64,000 bases of DNA from Bin87 sp963663945 (GTDB taxonomy: Bacteria > Chloroflexota > Dehalococcoidia > Lucifugimonadales > UBA3495): assembly GCA_963663945.1 (NCBI GenBank), contig OY760687.1, positions 1,798,001-1,862,000 of the forward strand, given 5' to 3'. A model generated the notes under the pieces. That model searched no databases. It saw only the letters and a list, made by a program, of their open reading frames with translations, and was not told the origin of the DNA. The position numbers were made by a program, and so were the translations under genes. Below, piece by piece: positions 8,571-19,468 of this stretch (positions within the stretch are counted from its first letter, which is position 1; each line of letters begins with the position of its first letter).

Positions 8571-9083
8571 TCAGTCGTCTCGTTGAGACAGGCCATCGAT
8601 GAATTCCAGGCCAGGCAGTTTCTCCAGCTCCCGGGGTGGCATCTTGATCTTGGCCGACCTGCTGCCGGCGCCCAGGATGATGTAGTCCATTTCCAACAGG
8701 CGCTGGTCGGCGTAGATGGGCAGGTCGTCCGGCAAAGCGAGAATGGTGACCCCGCCGATCATCATGCCCGTCAACTCCTGGGTTTCCTCCGCGGAGGCGA
8801 AGGAGGCACGGGACACCCCCATGAGGCGGCGCACGCACCGGTTGACATCCAGGCGGTCACAGGCGCGCACGACGCATGCCGAAAAGGCTGCAGCGCCGCG
8901 CTTGCTCGCCACGATGATGGTGTTGGCCGAGTGTGGCAGGTCGTAGCCGTACTGGGCGCAAAAATCCGCCGTGTCACCGTACTGCGGGTCGATGGAGATC
9001 CATTCCCAATCGGCAATCTCCAGATCGGTGAGAGCCGTACGGACACGGGCTTCCAGGGTGTTGGTGTCGTTAACTGCTGCCAT
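8571..9083 (-). CDS. YbaK/EbsC-type aminoacyl-tRNA deacylase
   Basis: This 170-residue protein carries the YbaK/prolyl-tRNA editing fold, which hydrolyses amino acids wrongly attached to tRNA, for example Cys-tRNA(Pro). Lys61 in IIVASKRG corresponds to the conserved catalytic-site lysine. The second half shows the family pattern GMMIGGVTILALPDDLPIYAD followed by a glycine-rich IILGAGSRSAKIKM strand. I begin at the ATG at 9083, five bases after the stop of the MaoC-type gene; a longer start would run into that gene. Domains of this family differ in tRNA specificity, so the exact substrate is open. Confidence 0.85.
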   Translation of the reverse strand: MAAVNDTNTLEARVRTALTDLEIADWEWISIDPQYGDTADFCAQYGYDLPHSANTIIVASKRGAAAFSACVVRACDRLDVNRCVRRLMGVSRASFASAEETQELTGMMIGGVTILALPDDLPIYADQRLLEMDYIILGAGSRSAKIKMPPRELEKLPGLEFIDGLSQRDD

Positions 9084-9088
9084 GGCGC

Positions 9089-10093
9089 TTATCCGAAACT
9101 CAGTGTGGCGTCGGACAGGCTCACCAGTTCGTCGCGCTGGTTGACGCCTTTGATTCGGCACTGGACTTTCCGCTGGCCGTACAGATTGCCGCCAGTTCCG
9201 GTGACCTCGCCGGAGAAGGTGACCACATCGCCGGCTCGGAACGGCGTGATGGCCCGCATCACCAGGTTGCCTCCGTTGTACAGGGCTTCAGGCGGGGCAT
9301 TCAACCCCAGAAACCGGTCGACGTAGGACATGGTCGCCGGCCCGGCGTTGACCGCGCCGCCGAATATGTTCTGGCGGGCGAATTCCTCGTCGGTGTGGAT
9401 GTTGCTTGCGCTGGGGCGGCCCGCAAGCCGTTGGGCGTTCTTGCGCAGGATGTTCTCGGTGGTCTCGCCTACGGACAGTGTACGCGGCAACGGCGTCCCC
9501 ACCAGGGAGTTCTCCCAAGTGAGGTACTGCCCCGGGTCCGGGACGGCAGTTACATCGGCGGCGGGAGCGGAGCTGGTGGATATCTCCGGAACTGAACGTT
9601 GGCCCGCAGAGTACTCGAAGATGCAGGTGTAATCGTAGCTGGCCACGACCGCGCCAGCCTCGTCAAAGACTGATACCCGGAACGCAACGAACTTGCTCTT
9701 CCGGCGTTCGTACTTTTGGTACACCCGACGCGTGCCGGTGAAAGTTTCGCCGGACCGTACCGGCCGATACCAGCGCATCTCGCACTTGGCGAAAGGAGTC
9801 TGACGGCGGTTGGTCTGGGAACGCTCCTGGGCCACAAACCCATTGGCTTCGGCGATTTCGTCCCGCAGCAAGGGTGCGTAGGTCAACGCCATGGTCGGCA
9901 TGGCTATGATCGGCCCGGAATCCCGGCCGAGTTCCGGCATAGCGTACCGCGGGTCGGGATTTTGGGCGCATGCGGCGTATTCGGCGACGTCTGCGGCGGA
10001 TAGTGTCACCCGCGTCTCCGCGCCGGACTGGCCGGTGCGTACGGCGTCGTAGGTCCAAAGGCGTTCGGCAGTGGTGGCGTTCGTTTGGGTCAT
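9089..10093 (-). CDS. MaoC/FAS1-like dehydratase, double hotdog
   Basis: This 334-residue protein is built from two hotdog domains. The N-terminal half (about 25-165) is of the FAS1-like dehydratase type. The C-terminal half (about 205-334) has the MaoC hydratase active-site pattern, here NIHTDEEFARQNIFGGAVNAGP, with the conserved histidine. Such proteins add water to or remove it from enoyl-CoA esters. AGGAGG lies eight bases before the ATG. It is translationally close to the YbaK gene downstream. A second double-hotdog protein at 40677-41912 is paired with CoA transferases, which supports a CoA-ester substrate here as well. Confidence 0.85.
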   Translation of the reverse strand: MTQTNATTAERLWTYDAVRTGQSGAETRVTLSAADVAEYAACAQNPDPRYAMPELGRDSGPIIAMPTMALTYAPLLRDEIAEANGFVAQERSQTNRRQTPFAKCEMRWYRPVRSGETFTGTRRVYQKYERRKSKFVAFRVSVFDEAGAVVASYDYTCIFEYSAGQRSVPEISTSSAPAADVTAVPDPGQYLTWENSLVGTPLPRTLSVGETTENILRKNAQRLAGRPSASNIHTDEEFARQNIFGGAVNAGPATMSYVDRFLGLNAPPEALYNGGNLVMRAITPFRAGDVVTFSGEVTGTGGNLYGQRKVQCRIKGVNQRDELVSLSDATLSFG

Positions 10094-10176
10094 GTTGGCT
10101 GCCTCCTGGAAACTGCGGGAATTATAACCCGCCTGGGCAGCGCGGCCCCAGTCGATCTTCTGACCTTCCAGCAGGT

Positions 10177-10968
10177 CTAGCTGGGCATCCGACCCACGAA
10201 CAGGTTGCCTCCAAAACCGCCTTCGTACGCGTTGGTCTGTACGTACTCCGCTTCCAACCCAACATCTGTTAGCGCTTCAAGCCACAATTGTTTCGGAAAC
10301 AACCCGCTGGTATGGCGGTCCACTTCCACCTGGATTTCGCCGTCGCGGTTGATGATGAACACGAACACCGACTCCACGGTGGTGGCCTCAGGAGACGGCT
10401 GAGCGACGTATTCGATGAACGTTACGTTGCTGTCTTCCGTTTCGCGGGTCCAGTCCACAACTCTTGAGCCGCCGAATGTATCGCGCAGGCAATCCGGAGC
10501 CAGCAAGACCAGCCCGCCGGGTTCCAGATGGGCATGCGCCGTTGTGATTGCCGCTCGCAGGTCCTCTTCGGTGACCATGTAGTTCACCGCGTCGTGAATG
10601 GTGACCACGTCGAAGGTGCGCTCCAGACGTATGGTGCGCATATCACCAAGATGGTGGATGGTATGCGGGTTCAGTTCCTTGGAGATGTCCAGCATCTGCG
10701 GAGATATGTCCACGGCCTCGGTGGTGAAATGACGAGTGAAGTGCGACAGCAGGTGACCACCGCCGCAACCCAGGTCCAGTAATCTGGCTCGCGGGTCCCA
10801 TGCCGGCTGGTTTCCCGTCCAGCCGAACTCTGACCAGATCAGATCCCGCCACTCCGCAGCTTCGACCGTGTACTCCTGGGGCGGGCTGATGATTGGCCAC
10901 AGGTGGGCCAGATCGTGGTAGAGGCGGAGGGTCACGGGGAGTTCAGGCCGCCTTCGCGGTGACGCCAT
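10177..10968 (-). CDS. Class I SAM-dependent methyltransferase
   Basis: This 263-residue cytosolic methyltransferase has the Rossmann signature LLDLGCGGG (motif I, about residues 63-71), an acidic strand end at AVDIS, a GDM element for adenine contact, and a motif IV-like strand TFDVVTIHDAVNYM. The small C-terminal insert (about 180-240) may define the acceptor. The ATG overlaps the upstream small gene by 26 bases; a GTG at 10935 inside the frame is an alternative, though neither has a strong ribosome site. The substrate is unknown. Confidence 0.85.
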   Translation of the reverse strand: MASPRRRPELPVTLRLYHDLAHLWPIISPPQEYTVEAAEWRDLIWSEFGWTGNQPAWDPRARLLDLGCGGGHLLSHFTRHFTTEAVDISPQMLDISKELNPHTIHHLGDMRTIRLERTFDVVTIHDAVNYMVTEEDLRAAITTAHAHLEPGGLVLLAPDCLRDTFGGSRVVDWTRETEDSNVTFIEYVAQPSPEATTVESVFVFIINRDGEIQVEVDRHTSGLFPKQLWLEALTDVGLEAEYVQTNAYEGGFGGNLFVGRMPS

Positions 10969-11182
10969 AGGTGTCCACGTACAGGAATTCCCGGATCCGG
11001 CCGAGGGTTGATCCCGACGCCGGCGGGTTGTTGTACAACCAGCGTTCCAGATTGCTCACGATCACGCCGGGTTCCAGCTCAATTGCAGGACGGCCCAATC
11101 GCTCCCATCGGGCGATCATGCGCGGAGCGTCTGCCGGAACCGCAAAGCTTGTGTTGGCCAATATTTCAGAGTAAGCGCCCAT
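10943..11182 (-). CDS. Small hypothetical protein (79 residues)
   Basis: This short soluble protein has no family I recognise. GAGGT sits seven bases before the ATG, and the codon use resembles the neighbours. The predicted structure is two helices (residues 3-12 and 18-30) followed by a beta element (AIELEPGVIVSNLERWL). There are no cysteines or membrane segments. It overlaps the methyltransferase gene downstream by 26 bases and lies downstream of the thioredoxin-like selenoprotein gene, so it is likely part of one transcript. Confidence 0.65.
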   Translation of the reverse strand: MGAYSEILANTSFAVPADAPRMIARWERLGRPAIELEPGVIVSNLERWLYNNPPASGSTLGRIREFLYVDTYGVTAKAA

Positions 11183-11268
11183 GGTTAGACCTCATGTTCG
11201 AATTACGAACAAGTGTACGCCTAAAAATCGATGAGCGCAAATGATCAAGGCGGAGCGACAGGAGTGAA

Positions 11269-12012
11269 TTATTCTGTTGCCAATTGGTCCAGCCAGGAGT
11301 CTATGAGATCGACTCCACGGGCCCCGGCGCTGACGTGAGCAATGCGGCCTTCCTTGTCGATGAACACGTAGCTGGGAACTCCCCGAATGCCGTACGCTCC
11401 GGCCAGTTGTGCGTGCTCGTCAAACACGTTCGGGAAGGTCAGTTGATTGCGTTCCACGAACTCGATCGTGGCCGCCTCGGTGGTGTTGAACTGCGAAACC
11501 CCGATGACGTCGACGCCGGCGGCATCCAGTTTTTCCCGGTAGAGGGATGCTACGACGGGCAACTCCCGTCCACAGTGCGGTCACCAGGGCGCCCAAAAAG
11601 CCAGGAGCGTGGGCGAGCCGAAGGCGTCCCGTAAGGAAAACTCCGACCCATCCAGCATCTGCGCGTTGAACGGTATCGCCGGCTGTCGGTCTTCAGTGGT
11701 GGCCTTGGTAGGCGTCGGCCAGGGCGTGTACGTGGGCTGGGGCCGCGGAGTGTACGTAGGCGCCGGCGTGTCGGTGGGTGGAATCGCAGTCGCGGTGGGA
11801 GTAGGAGCAGGCGGAGCCGTGGGATCCGCAGTCGGCAGCAGCGCCTCAATGGTGGCGCCGTAGTCGTCTGCCGGATGTTCCGCCGCACGTTGGCTGCACC
11901 CGATTAACATCGCGCAGGCGGTCAAGAAGGCAACGACGAGCACGAGGCGGTGCAACGCCTGGTTGTTCGCTAGACCGTGGATCGCCGGAGTGATGTGCAC
12001 GCGCCGGTTCAT
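11269..12012 (-). CDS. Thioredoxin-like lipoprotein with selenocysteine (UxxC)
   Basis: Reading through one in-frame TGA (codon 144, 11583-11581) gives a 247-residue protein. It starts with a lipoprotein signal whose lipobox is LIGC at residues 36-39. A Pro/Thr-rich linker (about 55-105) leads to a TlpA/redoxin domain. The active site reads FWAPW-U-PHC, exactly the usual WAPWCPHC with the first cysteine replaced by UGA. The resolving Cys147, the cis-proline loop GVPSYVFIDKEG and a normal C-terminus follow in the same frame. A six-bp hairpin with loop AGUUG begins ten bases after the UGA, as a bacterial SECIS would. The protein would be an outward-facing thiol/selenol oxidoreductase. A Cys-to-stop mutation is the alternative, but the intact downstream frame argues against it. 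Confidence 0.85.
11554..11583 (-). promoter_or_regulatory. UGA codon with candidate bacterial SECIS hairpin
   Basis: The UGA occupies 11583-11581. Ten bases later, 11570-11565 (GACGGG) pairs perfectly with 11559-11554 (CCCGTC) around the loop AGUUG. The loop starts 16 bases after the UGA and contains a GU pair of bases. This fits the spacing and loop features known for bacterial selenocysteine insertion elements, but no folding energy was calculated. Confidence 0.6.
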
Positions 12013-12244
12013 GTCATACCTACCGTAGCATATTTTACTCGGGGCGACACAATGCGCCTTGTACAGTGTTGGTGAAAGCGGGTCGCAGACCCGTCGAACG
12101 AACTCAGTCGAGCGCCGCGCGACCGGGTCGCTCGCAGTCGCTTTCCCACGGTGCGATATACTACGGTACAAACTTGGATAACCGCCGCTCCTGAGCTTTT
12201 CGTGTACGTGCATCCGGGGATGCAGATCTGGAGCGGTCCCGCCC

Positions 12245-13936
<1,692 letters not shown>

Positions 13937-13974
13937 AAACCCGCGCGGTCACAGCGACCGATTTGCCAGAAGTC

Positions 13975-14001
13975 GAGGGGCGGGTCTGAAACCCGCCCCT
14001 C
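13975..14001. terminator. Strong hairpin between convergent genes
   Basis: A perfect 11-bp stem (13975-13985 with 13991-14001) encloses a five-base loop and is followed on the plus strand by TTTC. It lies between the mutase gene and the converging EF-G-2 gene and probably terminates both. Confidence 0.75.
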
Positions 14002-14028
14002 TTTCTATGCGTGCTTCGGCGTGGGCCG

Positions 14029-16055
14029 CTACGCGGTGGCTTCCGCCTTGGCCTGCTTGGCAGTCTCGATCACCCGCTGCTCGATATTCTGCGGGACCTG
14101 TTCGTAGTGGTCGAACTCGAACCGGTATGAACCGCGCCCGCCGGTCATCGACCGCAGGTCCTGGGAGTACCTTAGCACCTCGGACTGGGGCACTTCGGCC
14201 TCGACAACCGTGTAGCGGGTCTCGGGAACCATGCCCAGGATCCGGCCGCGCTTGCTGTTGATGTCGCTGATGATGTCTCCGGTATAGTTTTCGGGCACCG
14301 TGACGTACAGTTTGACGATGGGCTCCAGCAGACCGGAGACGCTTTGGTCATCCCCTGCCGCAGGGCCTGGCTGCCCGCTATCTCGAAGGCGATAGGCTTG
14401 CCGTCAACGGGGTGTGTGCTGCCGTCGTATATGATCGCTTTGAGGTCGACGACGGGAAAACCGGCGAGCACCCCTTCTTTCAGAGTGTTCGTCACGCCTT
14501 TTTCCACGGCCGGTATCAGTTCGCGGGGTACCCGACCGCCAGTGACTTCATTGCCGAACTCGAAGCCCTCGTCGCGTGTCTTGGGCTCCAGCCGGAGCAG
14601 CACGTGGCCGTATTGCCCGCTGCCGCCAGTCTGCTTCTTGTGACGGTACTCGGAGTTGGTGATCTGCGTGATGGTCTCCCGGTAAGGGACCACGGGGAGC
14701 TTGGTGTTCAGGCTGGCGCCGAACTTCCGCTTGATACGGTCTAGCGCCACCTCAATCTGCACTTCGCCCAAACCGGTCAGCAGACTCTCGCTGGTTTCAG
14801 GATTGCGGGTGAACTGCAGGCTGGGGTCGTCTTCGACGATCCTGGCCAATGAGGTCGACATCTTGTCCAAGTCTGCCTGGGTAGCCGGGACAACTGCCAA
14901 CGAGTAAAAACCCTTGGGGAATTCTATACCGGGGAGCGTGACCCGTGCGTCGCTGGCGCAGAGGCTGTCGCCGGTCAGGGTAGAGCCCAGCTTGCCGATG
15001 GCGCCGATATCGCCGGCTACCACCTCAGCCACGTTCTCCTGGCTGTTGCCCTGCGGAAAATAGGCCTGTCCCAGCCGTTCGGACTGGTTCCGCGTCACGT
15101 TGTAGATTTCGCCGTTGGACTTCACCGACCCGCGGTACACGCGGAACATCGACAACTTGCCGACGAACGCGTCCGACGTGGTCTTGAACACCACCGCCGC
15201 AACGGAACCGGCTTCGTCAGCGTTAATCGCGTCGTCTCCCGAGGTCTTTGGAGCGTCGGCCGGCGATGGCAGGAAGTCGCGGATAACCTGCGCCAATTCG
15301 TCGAGACCGATGTTCTGCGTAGCGGAGGTAACGAGTATGGGGACGAGGTCGCCGTTAATCACGGCCTGGCGAGCGCCGGCGGTCACTTCCGCGGCGGTGA
15401 TCTCCTCACCCTCCAGGTACTTGTCGGCCAGGCCGTCGTCCGATTCGGCCACAGCCTCAATGAGCCGCTCTCGGGCGCTGTCGAAGTCGCCGATGACGCC
15501 GGCGGGAATGTCCGACGGCGGGTCGATTACGCTGACCAGGCCGGTGAAGTCCTGCGCCTCGCCGATGGGCAGCTGGAACGGAACGCAGCGGCTCCCGAAA
15601 ATGTCCTGAAGCTCCTGAACACTGCGTTCGAAGTTGGCGTTCTCGCGATCCATCTTGTTCAGGACGAAGGCCACCGGGAGTCCGCGTTCCTGTGCCATGG
15701 ACCAGGCGCGCTCTGTACCGACGTCGACGCCGGTGGGAGCGGCCACCAGGATCACGGCAGACTCGACCACCCGCATCGCGGCCACGGCCTCGCCGAGAAA
15801 CTCGTCATAGCCGGGGGTGTCCAGCATGTTGATCTTATTGTCACCCTCACTGATCCGCAGCAGGCTGGTCTGGACGCTGGAAGACCGCTTGGTTTCCTCC
15901 GGTTCGTAATCCGAAACGGTGTTGCCGTCTTCCACTCTGCCGATGCGATTGATCACTTTTGCGTTGAATAGCATGGTCTCGGCGAGGGTGGTCTTCCCGG
16001 CCCCGCTGTGGGAGATCAAAGCGACGTTACGGATGGTACTGGCGGATACGGCCAT
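14029..16055 (-). pseudogene. EF-G-2-like translation GTPase with one frameshift
   Basis: The gene encodes a ribosomal GTPase of the EF-G-2 subfamily (fusA2 type). The P-loop SHSGAGKT is at residues 15-22, then DTPGYDEFLGE (G3) and NKMD (G4), with the usual EF-G domains II-V after. The frame breaks near 14331. There the sequence reads GVCWSPSS-like residues in frame, while the -1 frame gives SPV-LLEPIVKLYVTVPENYTG, the family's normal continuation to a proper C-terminus. Allowing one missing base gives exactly 676 codons. There is no slippery heptamer, so a one-base deletion or assembly error is likelier than programmed frameshifting. If real, domains IV-V are lost. A good ribosome site (AGGGG) precedes the ATG. 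Confidence 0.88.
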
Positions 16056-16236
16056 GGTGGTTCCCCTTTTGTCCCTGAAATAGGTTGCAATGGGCGGATT
16101 GTAGCGAAATTATGTCGCCCGTTGCAACCGAACGGCAGCGCGGATAGAATAGTACGCCAGCGACCGGTAGTGTGCCGCCCCTCGGCGACTCCTCCCTTCG
16201 GGGCCGGCCGCTCCTTTTTTGCCCTGATCCGGGTGC

Positions 16237-16728
16237 CTATCGCCGCGATTTCGAGCGGCTCGCGGGCGAATATCCTGGGTCTTCAGGAAGGCCGTCAAGC
16301 CGAGCCGCTGTGGTCGCCAGGGCGTCACAGCGTTCGTTGTCTTCATTACCGCTGTGCCCGCGCACCCACGTGAAGCGGGTCGGATGCTGCTCCAGCAGAT
16401 TCAGCAGGCGTTCCCAGAGATCAGGGTTGACCGCCGCCTCACGTTTGTTGCGCATCCAACCGTTGCTGCGCCATTTCGCCGCCCAGCCCTTGCTGATGGC
16501 GTCGACGAGGTACCGGGAGTCGGAGTACAGCGTGACCTGGCACGGCTTGGTGAGGGCCTCCAGCCCGATGATCGCCGCCAGCAACTCCATACGGTTGTTG
16601 GTGGTCAGCGAGTACCCACCGGACAATTCCTTCCGTCGCCCGCGGTGATCCAGGATCACGCCATAACCTCCGGGTCCCGGGTTGCCCAGGCAGGCGCCGT
16701 CGGTGTGGATGGTGACCTCCGTCGTCAT
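16237..16728 (-). CDS. rnhA: Ribonuclease HI
   Basis: This 163-residue enzyme cuts the RNA strand of RNA-DNA hybrids, for example at primers and R-loops. All catalytic residues are in place: Asp10 (HTDGACLGNPGPGG), Glu48 (NNRMELLA), Asp70 (YSDSRYL), His125 and Asp135 (VRGHSGNEDNERCD). The basic protrusion seen in the E. coli enzyme is present as KWRSNGWMRNKREA. The extra C-terminal tail (about 145-163) is basic and probably unstructured. It lies six bases after the tandem barrel protein gene on the same strand. Confidence 0.96.
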   Translation of the reverse strand: MTTEVTIHTDGACLGNPGPGGYGVILDHRGRRKELSGGYSLTTNNRMELLAAIIGLEALTKPCQVTLYSDSRYLVDAISKGWAAKWRSNGWMRNKREAAVNPDLWERLLNLLEQHPTRFTWVRGHSGNEDNERCDALATTAARLDGLPEDPGYSPASRSKSRR

Positions 16729-16734
16729 TGGTCG

Positions 16735-17388
16735 TCAGGCAGCCGGGTGTCGTGCCACCTGCCGCATGACAGCGCGAGTGAGCCCGACGCACTTGTGGCT
16801 GACCTTGGCTGCCCACTCGTCCTGAGCGGCGGCCTTCCATGCTTCGGATTCAAGCACCGACGGGTCTTCAATCTGATACACGGCGACGTACTTGGGGAAG
16901 CCGTCGGCGTTGGTGGTCTCCACCCGGTAGCGCCGGGCGCCCCGCACGCCGTCAAGCGCGCACAGGCCGGGCAGATGGACCGTGTTGTACAGGTGGTTGA
17001 ACTCGTCCTCGGCGTCGGCGGGAATGTCGGTGCGGACCACGAAGATATAGGGAGCCTCGGCGGATTCGTCGCCGGCGTCGGCGATGCGATTCAGCATCGT
17101 GTGGGTGCGGTTCGTAGAATGGGGGCGGATCTTGGTCGCCCAGTCGCCCTTCTCGCCCTCGATGCGCCAGCCTTCCGAGTACGGGACGCCCGGTTCGTCA
17201 ATGGCGTAAAGCGCGGCATATTTGGCAAACTGCGCCGCGTTGGTTGATTCCAGCTCGTACCGGTTGCATGTATGCACGCCGGGCGCCTGGCACAGGTACT
17301 TGGCGTGCTCGGTGTCGTAAACGCGGTTGAACTCAGCCTCCCAGTCGGCGGGGATATCCATCTGAACGAAGTACGCGTAATCGGCCAT
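16735..17388 (-). CDS. Tandem dimeric alpha/beta-barrel protein (EthD/Dabb-like)
   Basis: This 217-residue soluble protein consists of two similar halves. Each half has the pattern xxVxxDIPADxExEFNxxYxTxHxxxLCxxxGVxxxxRY: residues 6-43 and about 112-150. This is the fold of ferredoxin-like alpha/beta-barrel domains such as EthD. Two halves in one chain would form an internal dimer. The ATG at 17388 is chosen because GGAGGT lies six bases upstream. The role is unknown; relatives degrade or sense small hydrophobic molecules. A related two-domain protein is at 36944-37603. Confidence 0.8.
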   Translation of the reverse strand: MADYAYFVQMDIPADWEAEFNRVYDTEHAKYLCQAPGVHTCNRYELESTNAAQFAKYAALYAIDEPGVPYSEGWRIEGEKGDWATKIRPHSTNRTHTMLNRIADAGDESAEAPYIFVVRTDIPADAEDEFNHLYNTVHLPGLCALDGVRGARRYRVETTNADGFPKYVAVYQIEDPSVLESEAWKAAAQDEWAAKVSHKCVGLTRAVMRQVARHPAA

Positions 17389-17474
17389 CGAAGAACCTCC
17401 ACACAAATGATACGATTGTCTAAGTTAATCCTCGTAGTAGGATGGCACCCATTCTTACCGAGTAGGTGGTGAAT

Positions 17475-18833
17475 ATGCAAGCGGAAGATACTGGCGAGAT
17501 TATTGCACTTGAGAGCGTGCTTCCCGCGTTGGGACAGTTGGAGGATACGATGCCTCCAGGACCGGCCACCCAAATGGAGGCCATCGCAAATTTCGTCGCC
17601 GATGCACGCTTGGAGGAGTTGAAAGCGCTAATCGAATTACAACGTAACGAATTCGACGCTCTGGATTTCGTTGGGCGCTCGAGTTCACGGTTGGGGTCCG
17701 GCTCGAATCTTTGGAGCGACGAGGAGTTTCACTCCAACCTTCTGGGTTGGCTTTTGAATCCTCGTGAGAGCCATCAGGTAGGAGAAAGTTTCCTGAAACT
17801 GTTCCTGGAAGAAACCGGCGCTTTTCCACAAGTTCAAACCGGCGACTGGTCACAAGCCAGCGTAATCCGAGAATGGGAGAATCAAGTTGATGGGAAATTG
17901 GGCTACTTGGACATCCTGATCCTGAACGAATCGGAGCAGGCTCTTTGCGCCATCGAAAACAAGGTCTTTTCCAGCGAACACAGCGAGCAGTTGACTCGCT
18001 ACAGAAAAGCATTGGCGGCGGCTTACCCAGATTGCATCAGGCGTCACGTCTTTCTCACCCGAAGAGGCACACTGCCTTTCAGGGAGGAAGAGCGCGAATA
18101 CTGGACGCCGGCAACCTACGCCGCGGTCCTCAATATAGTACAGCGGATAGTTGATGACCACATCAGTCCGGTCGAAGAAGACATCCGCCAATTAATGAGG
18201 CAATACGCAACCACCCTGAGGAGAAACATCGTGCCGGAGACCAGCGTTCGACAATTAGCCCGTCAGATTTACCTGGAGCATAAAGACGCCATAGACCTGA
18301 TCATACAGCACAAACCAAACTACATCGAAGAAATGAAGCGAGAATTTCTGACGGCGCTTGGCGACGTAAATGGATGGGTCTTGGATCGTGAAGACTCCGG
18401 TTTTGTTCGTTTCCGGTCACTGGAATGGGATAACTTCGAAGTGCAGGAAACAGGAACCGGATGGCTCCCACAATCCTCTGCGTTGATCTTGTTTCAAATA
18501 AATTTCAGAGATGGTGCTATGAACCTTCCCTACTTCGACGTGGGGCTGTCGCCCGGACCTAATGAAACGTTTCGGAGACGGCTGTTGGACAACGCCATCA
18601 ATAAACCGGGGCTGTTCACACCGAGGGACCGAAGTTACCGGAGCGGATGGATTGTTCTGGATCAAAAAGAGTACATCTTGGAGGAAGCGGACCTAAAGCG
18701 GTGGGACGACCCATCCGTCCGCGGCAAGATACACGCTTGGGTGCATAACTTCGCCGAGAACGAATTGCCGGCGATGAACGAAGTAGTCGTGAACTGCCTG
18801 CGCGAGCACGAGGCGGAAACGCAGGGTCAGTAG
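17475..18833 (+). CDS. PD-(D/E)XK nuclease superfamily protein
   Basis: This 452-residue protein has the restriction-like nuclease core of the PDDEXK_4 group. Asp146 ends a strand (KLGYLDILIL), Glu161 and Lys163 form the E-x-K motif (CAIENKVF), and Gln172 follows on the next helix (SEQLTRYRKAL). An upstream acidic helix (NLWSDEEFHSNLLGWLLNP) matches the family N-terminus. The C-terminal half (about 250-450) has no recognised domain and may bind DNA or a partner. AGGTGG lies five bases before the ATG; two in-frame GTGs lie just upstream. The coding sequence is visibly richer in A and T than its neighbours and stands alone, which suggests acquisition by transfer. A defence or repair role is possible but not shown. 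Confidence 0.85.
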   Translation: MQAEDTGEIIALESVLPALGQLEDTMPPGPATQMEAIANFVADARLEELKALIELQRNEFDALDFVGRSSSRLGSGSNLWSDEEFHSNLLGWLLNPRESHQVGESFLKLFLEETGAFPQVQTGDWSQASVIREWENQVDGKLGYLDILILNESEQALCAIENKVFSSEHSEQLTRYRKALAAAYPDCIRRHVFLTRRGTLPFREEEREYWTPATYAAVLNIVQRIVDDHISPVEEDIRQLMRQYATTLRRNIVPETSVRQLARQIYLEHKDAIDLIIQHKPNYIEEMKREFLTALGDVNGWVLDREDSGFVRFRSLEWDNFEVQETGTGWLPQSSALILFQINFRDGAMNLPYFDVGLSPGPNETFRRRLLDNAINKPGLFTPRDRSYRSGWIVLDQKEYILEEADLKRWDDPSVRGKIHAWVHNFAENELPAMNEVVVNCLREHEAETQGQ

Positions 18834-19375
18834 GTCAGCGCGTCCGCGGTCCCGTCGGGCAGCTCCACAGCCAGGGCCTGCAGCGTGTGCGCCAGGCCGT
18901 GGTAGTAGGAGACCACCACCAGCAGGTCGACGATGCCGGCGTCGCCGATGATGCCCTGGACTGCGGCGAAGGTGGCGTCGGAGACGCGGTGGTGACGCAG
19001 GAGCTCGATGACAAAGCCGGACACGGCAGCATCGTTGCCGGTCAGGCCGTTGGGAGCGCGGTATTCGTGGATGGCCGAGATTTCGGCGTCGGTCAGGCCG
19101 GCGTTGCGTGCAGCGGGCTGGTTCACTGTCCAGACATAGTGGCCGGATGCCTCACGAGCAGCGGTCAGCACGGCGACTGCCTTGACCCGGGGATCCAGAG
19201 GCGTCTGGAAGCGGACGTACCCGCCCAGGTGGGCGAAGTTGCTCGCCGCCTGCGGGTTGTTCAGAATAGCGGCGTAGTTGCGCTGTACGCCGCCGCGGGA
19301 GGTCTCGATATCGTCCCATACCGCCTGTCCGGCGGCGTCCATGGTTTCCCTGGTAGCGAAGGGTACGCGAGCCAT
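18827..19375 (-). CDS. Carboxymuconolactone decarboxylase-like protein
   Basis: This 182-residue all-helical protein has the CMD/AhpD fold, seen in the run VKAVAVLTAAREASGHYVWTVNQ and the preceding YVRFQTPLDPR. The paired cysteines (CxxC) of the AhpD peroxidase-partner branch are absent; the corresponding helix reads HYVWTVNQPAA. It is therefore closer to the non-redox decarboxylase-like branch. AGGAGG stands nine bases before the ATG. Its last seven bases overlap the end of the converging nuclease gene. It lies downstream of the molybdenum hydroxylase subunit on the same strand. Confidence 0.85.
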   Translation of the reverse strand: MARVPFATRETMDAAGQAVWDDIETSRGGVQRNYAAILNNPQAASNFAHLGGYVRFQTPLDPRVKAVAVLTAAREASGHYVWTVNQPAARNAGLTDAEISAIHEYRAPNGLTGNDAAVSGFVIELLRHHRVSDATFAAVQGIIGDAGIVDLLVVVSYYHGLAHTLQALAVELPDGTADALTY

Positions 19376-19468
19376 GGTCTTTGGCCTCCTTGTGCGCGTG
19401 TCGGTTACGAATACCGGCGGCGATTGGCAACCGCCGCCGGGACAATGAACTCGTCGTGTCGGGAACGA

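Noticed and set aside
14029..14298. A separate 89-residue protein at the EF-G-2 C-terminus
   Set aside because: Its sequence is the normal EF-G domain IV/V continuation in the -1 frame, so it is part of the frameshifted gene and not an independent one. It is also not a UGA read-through case, since the two halves are in different frames.
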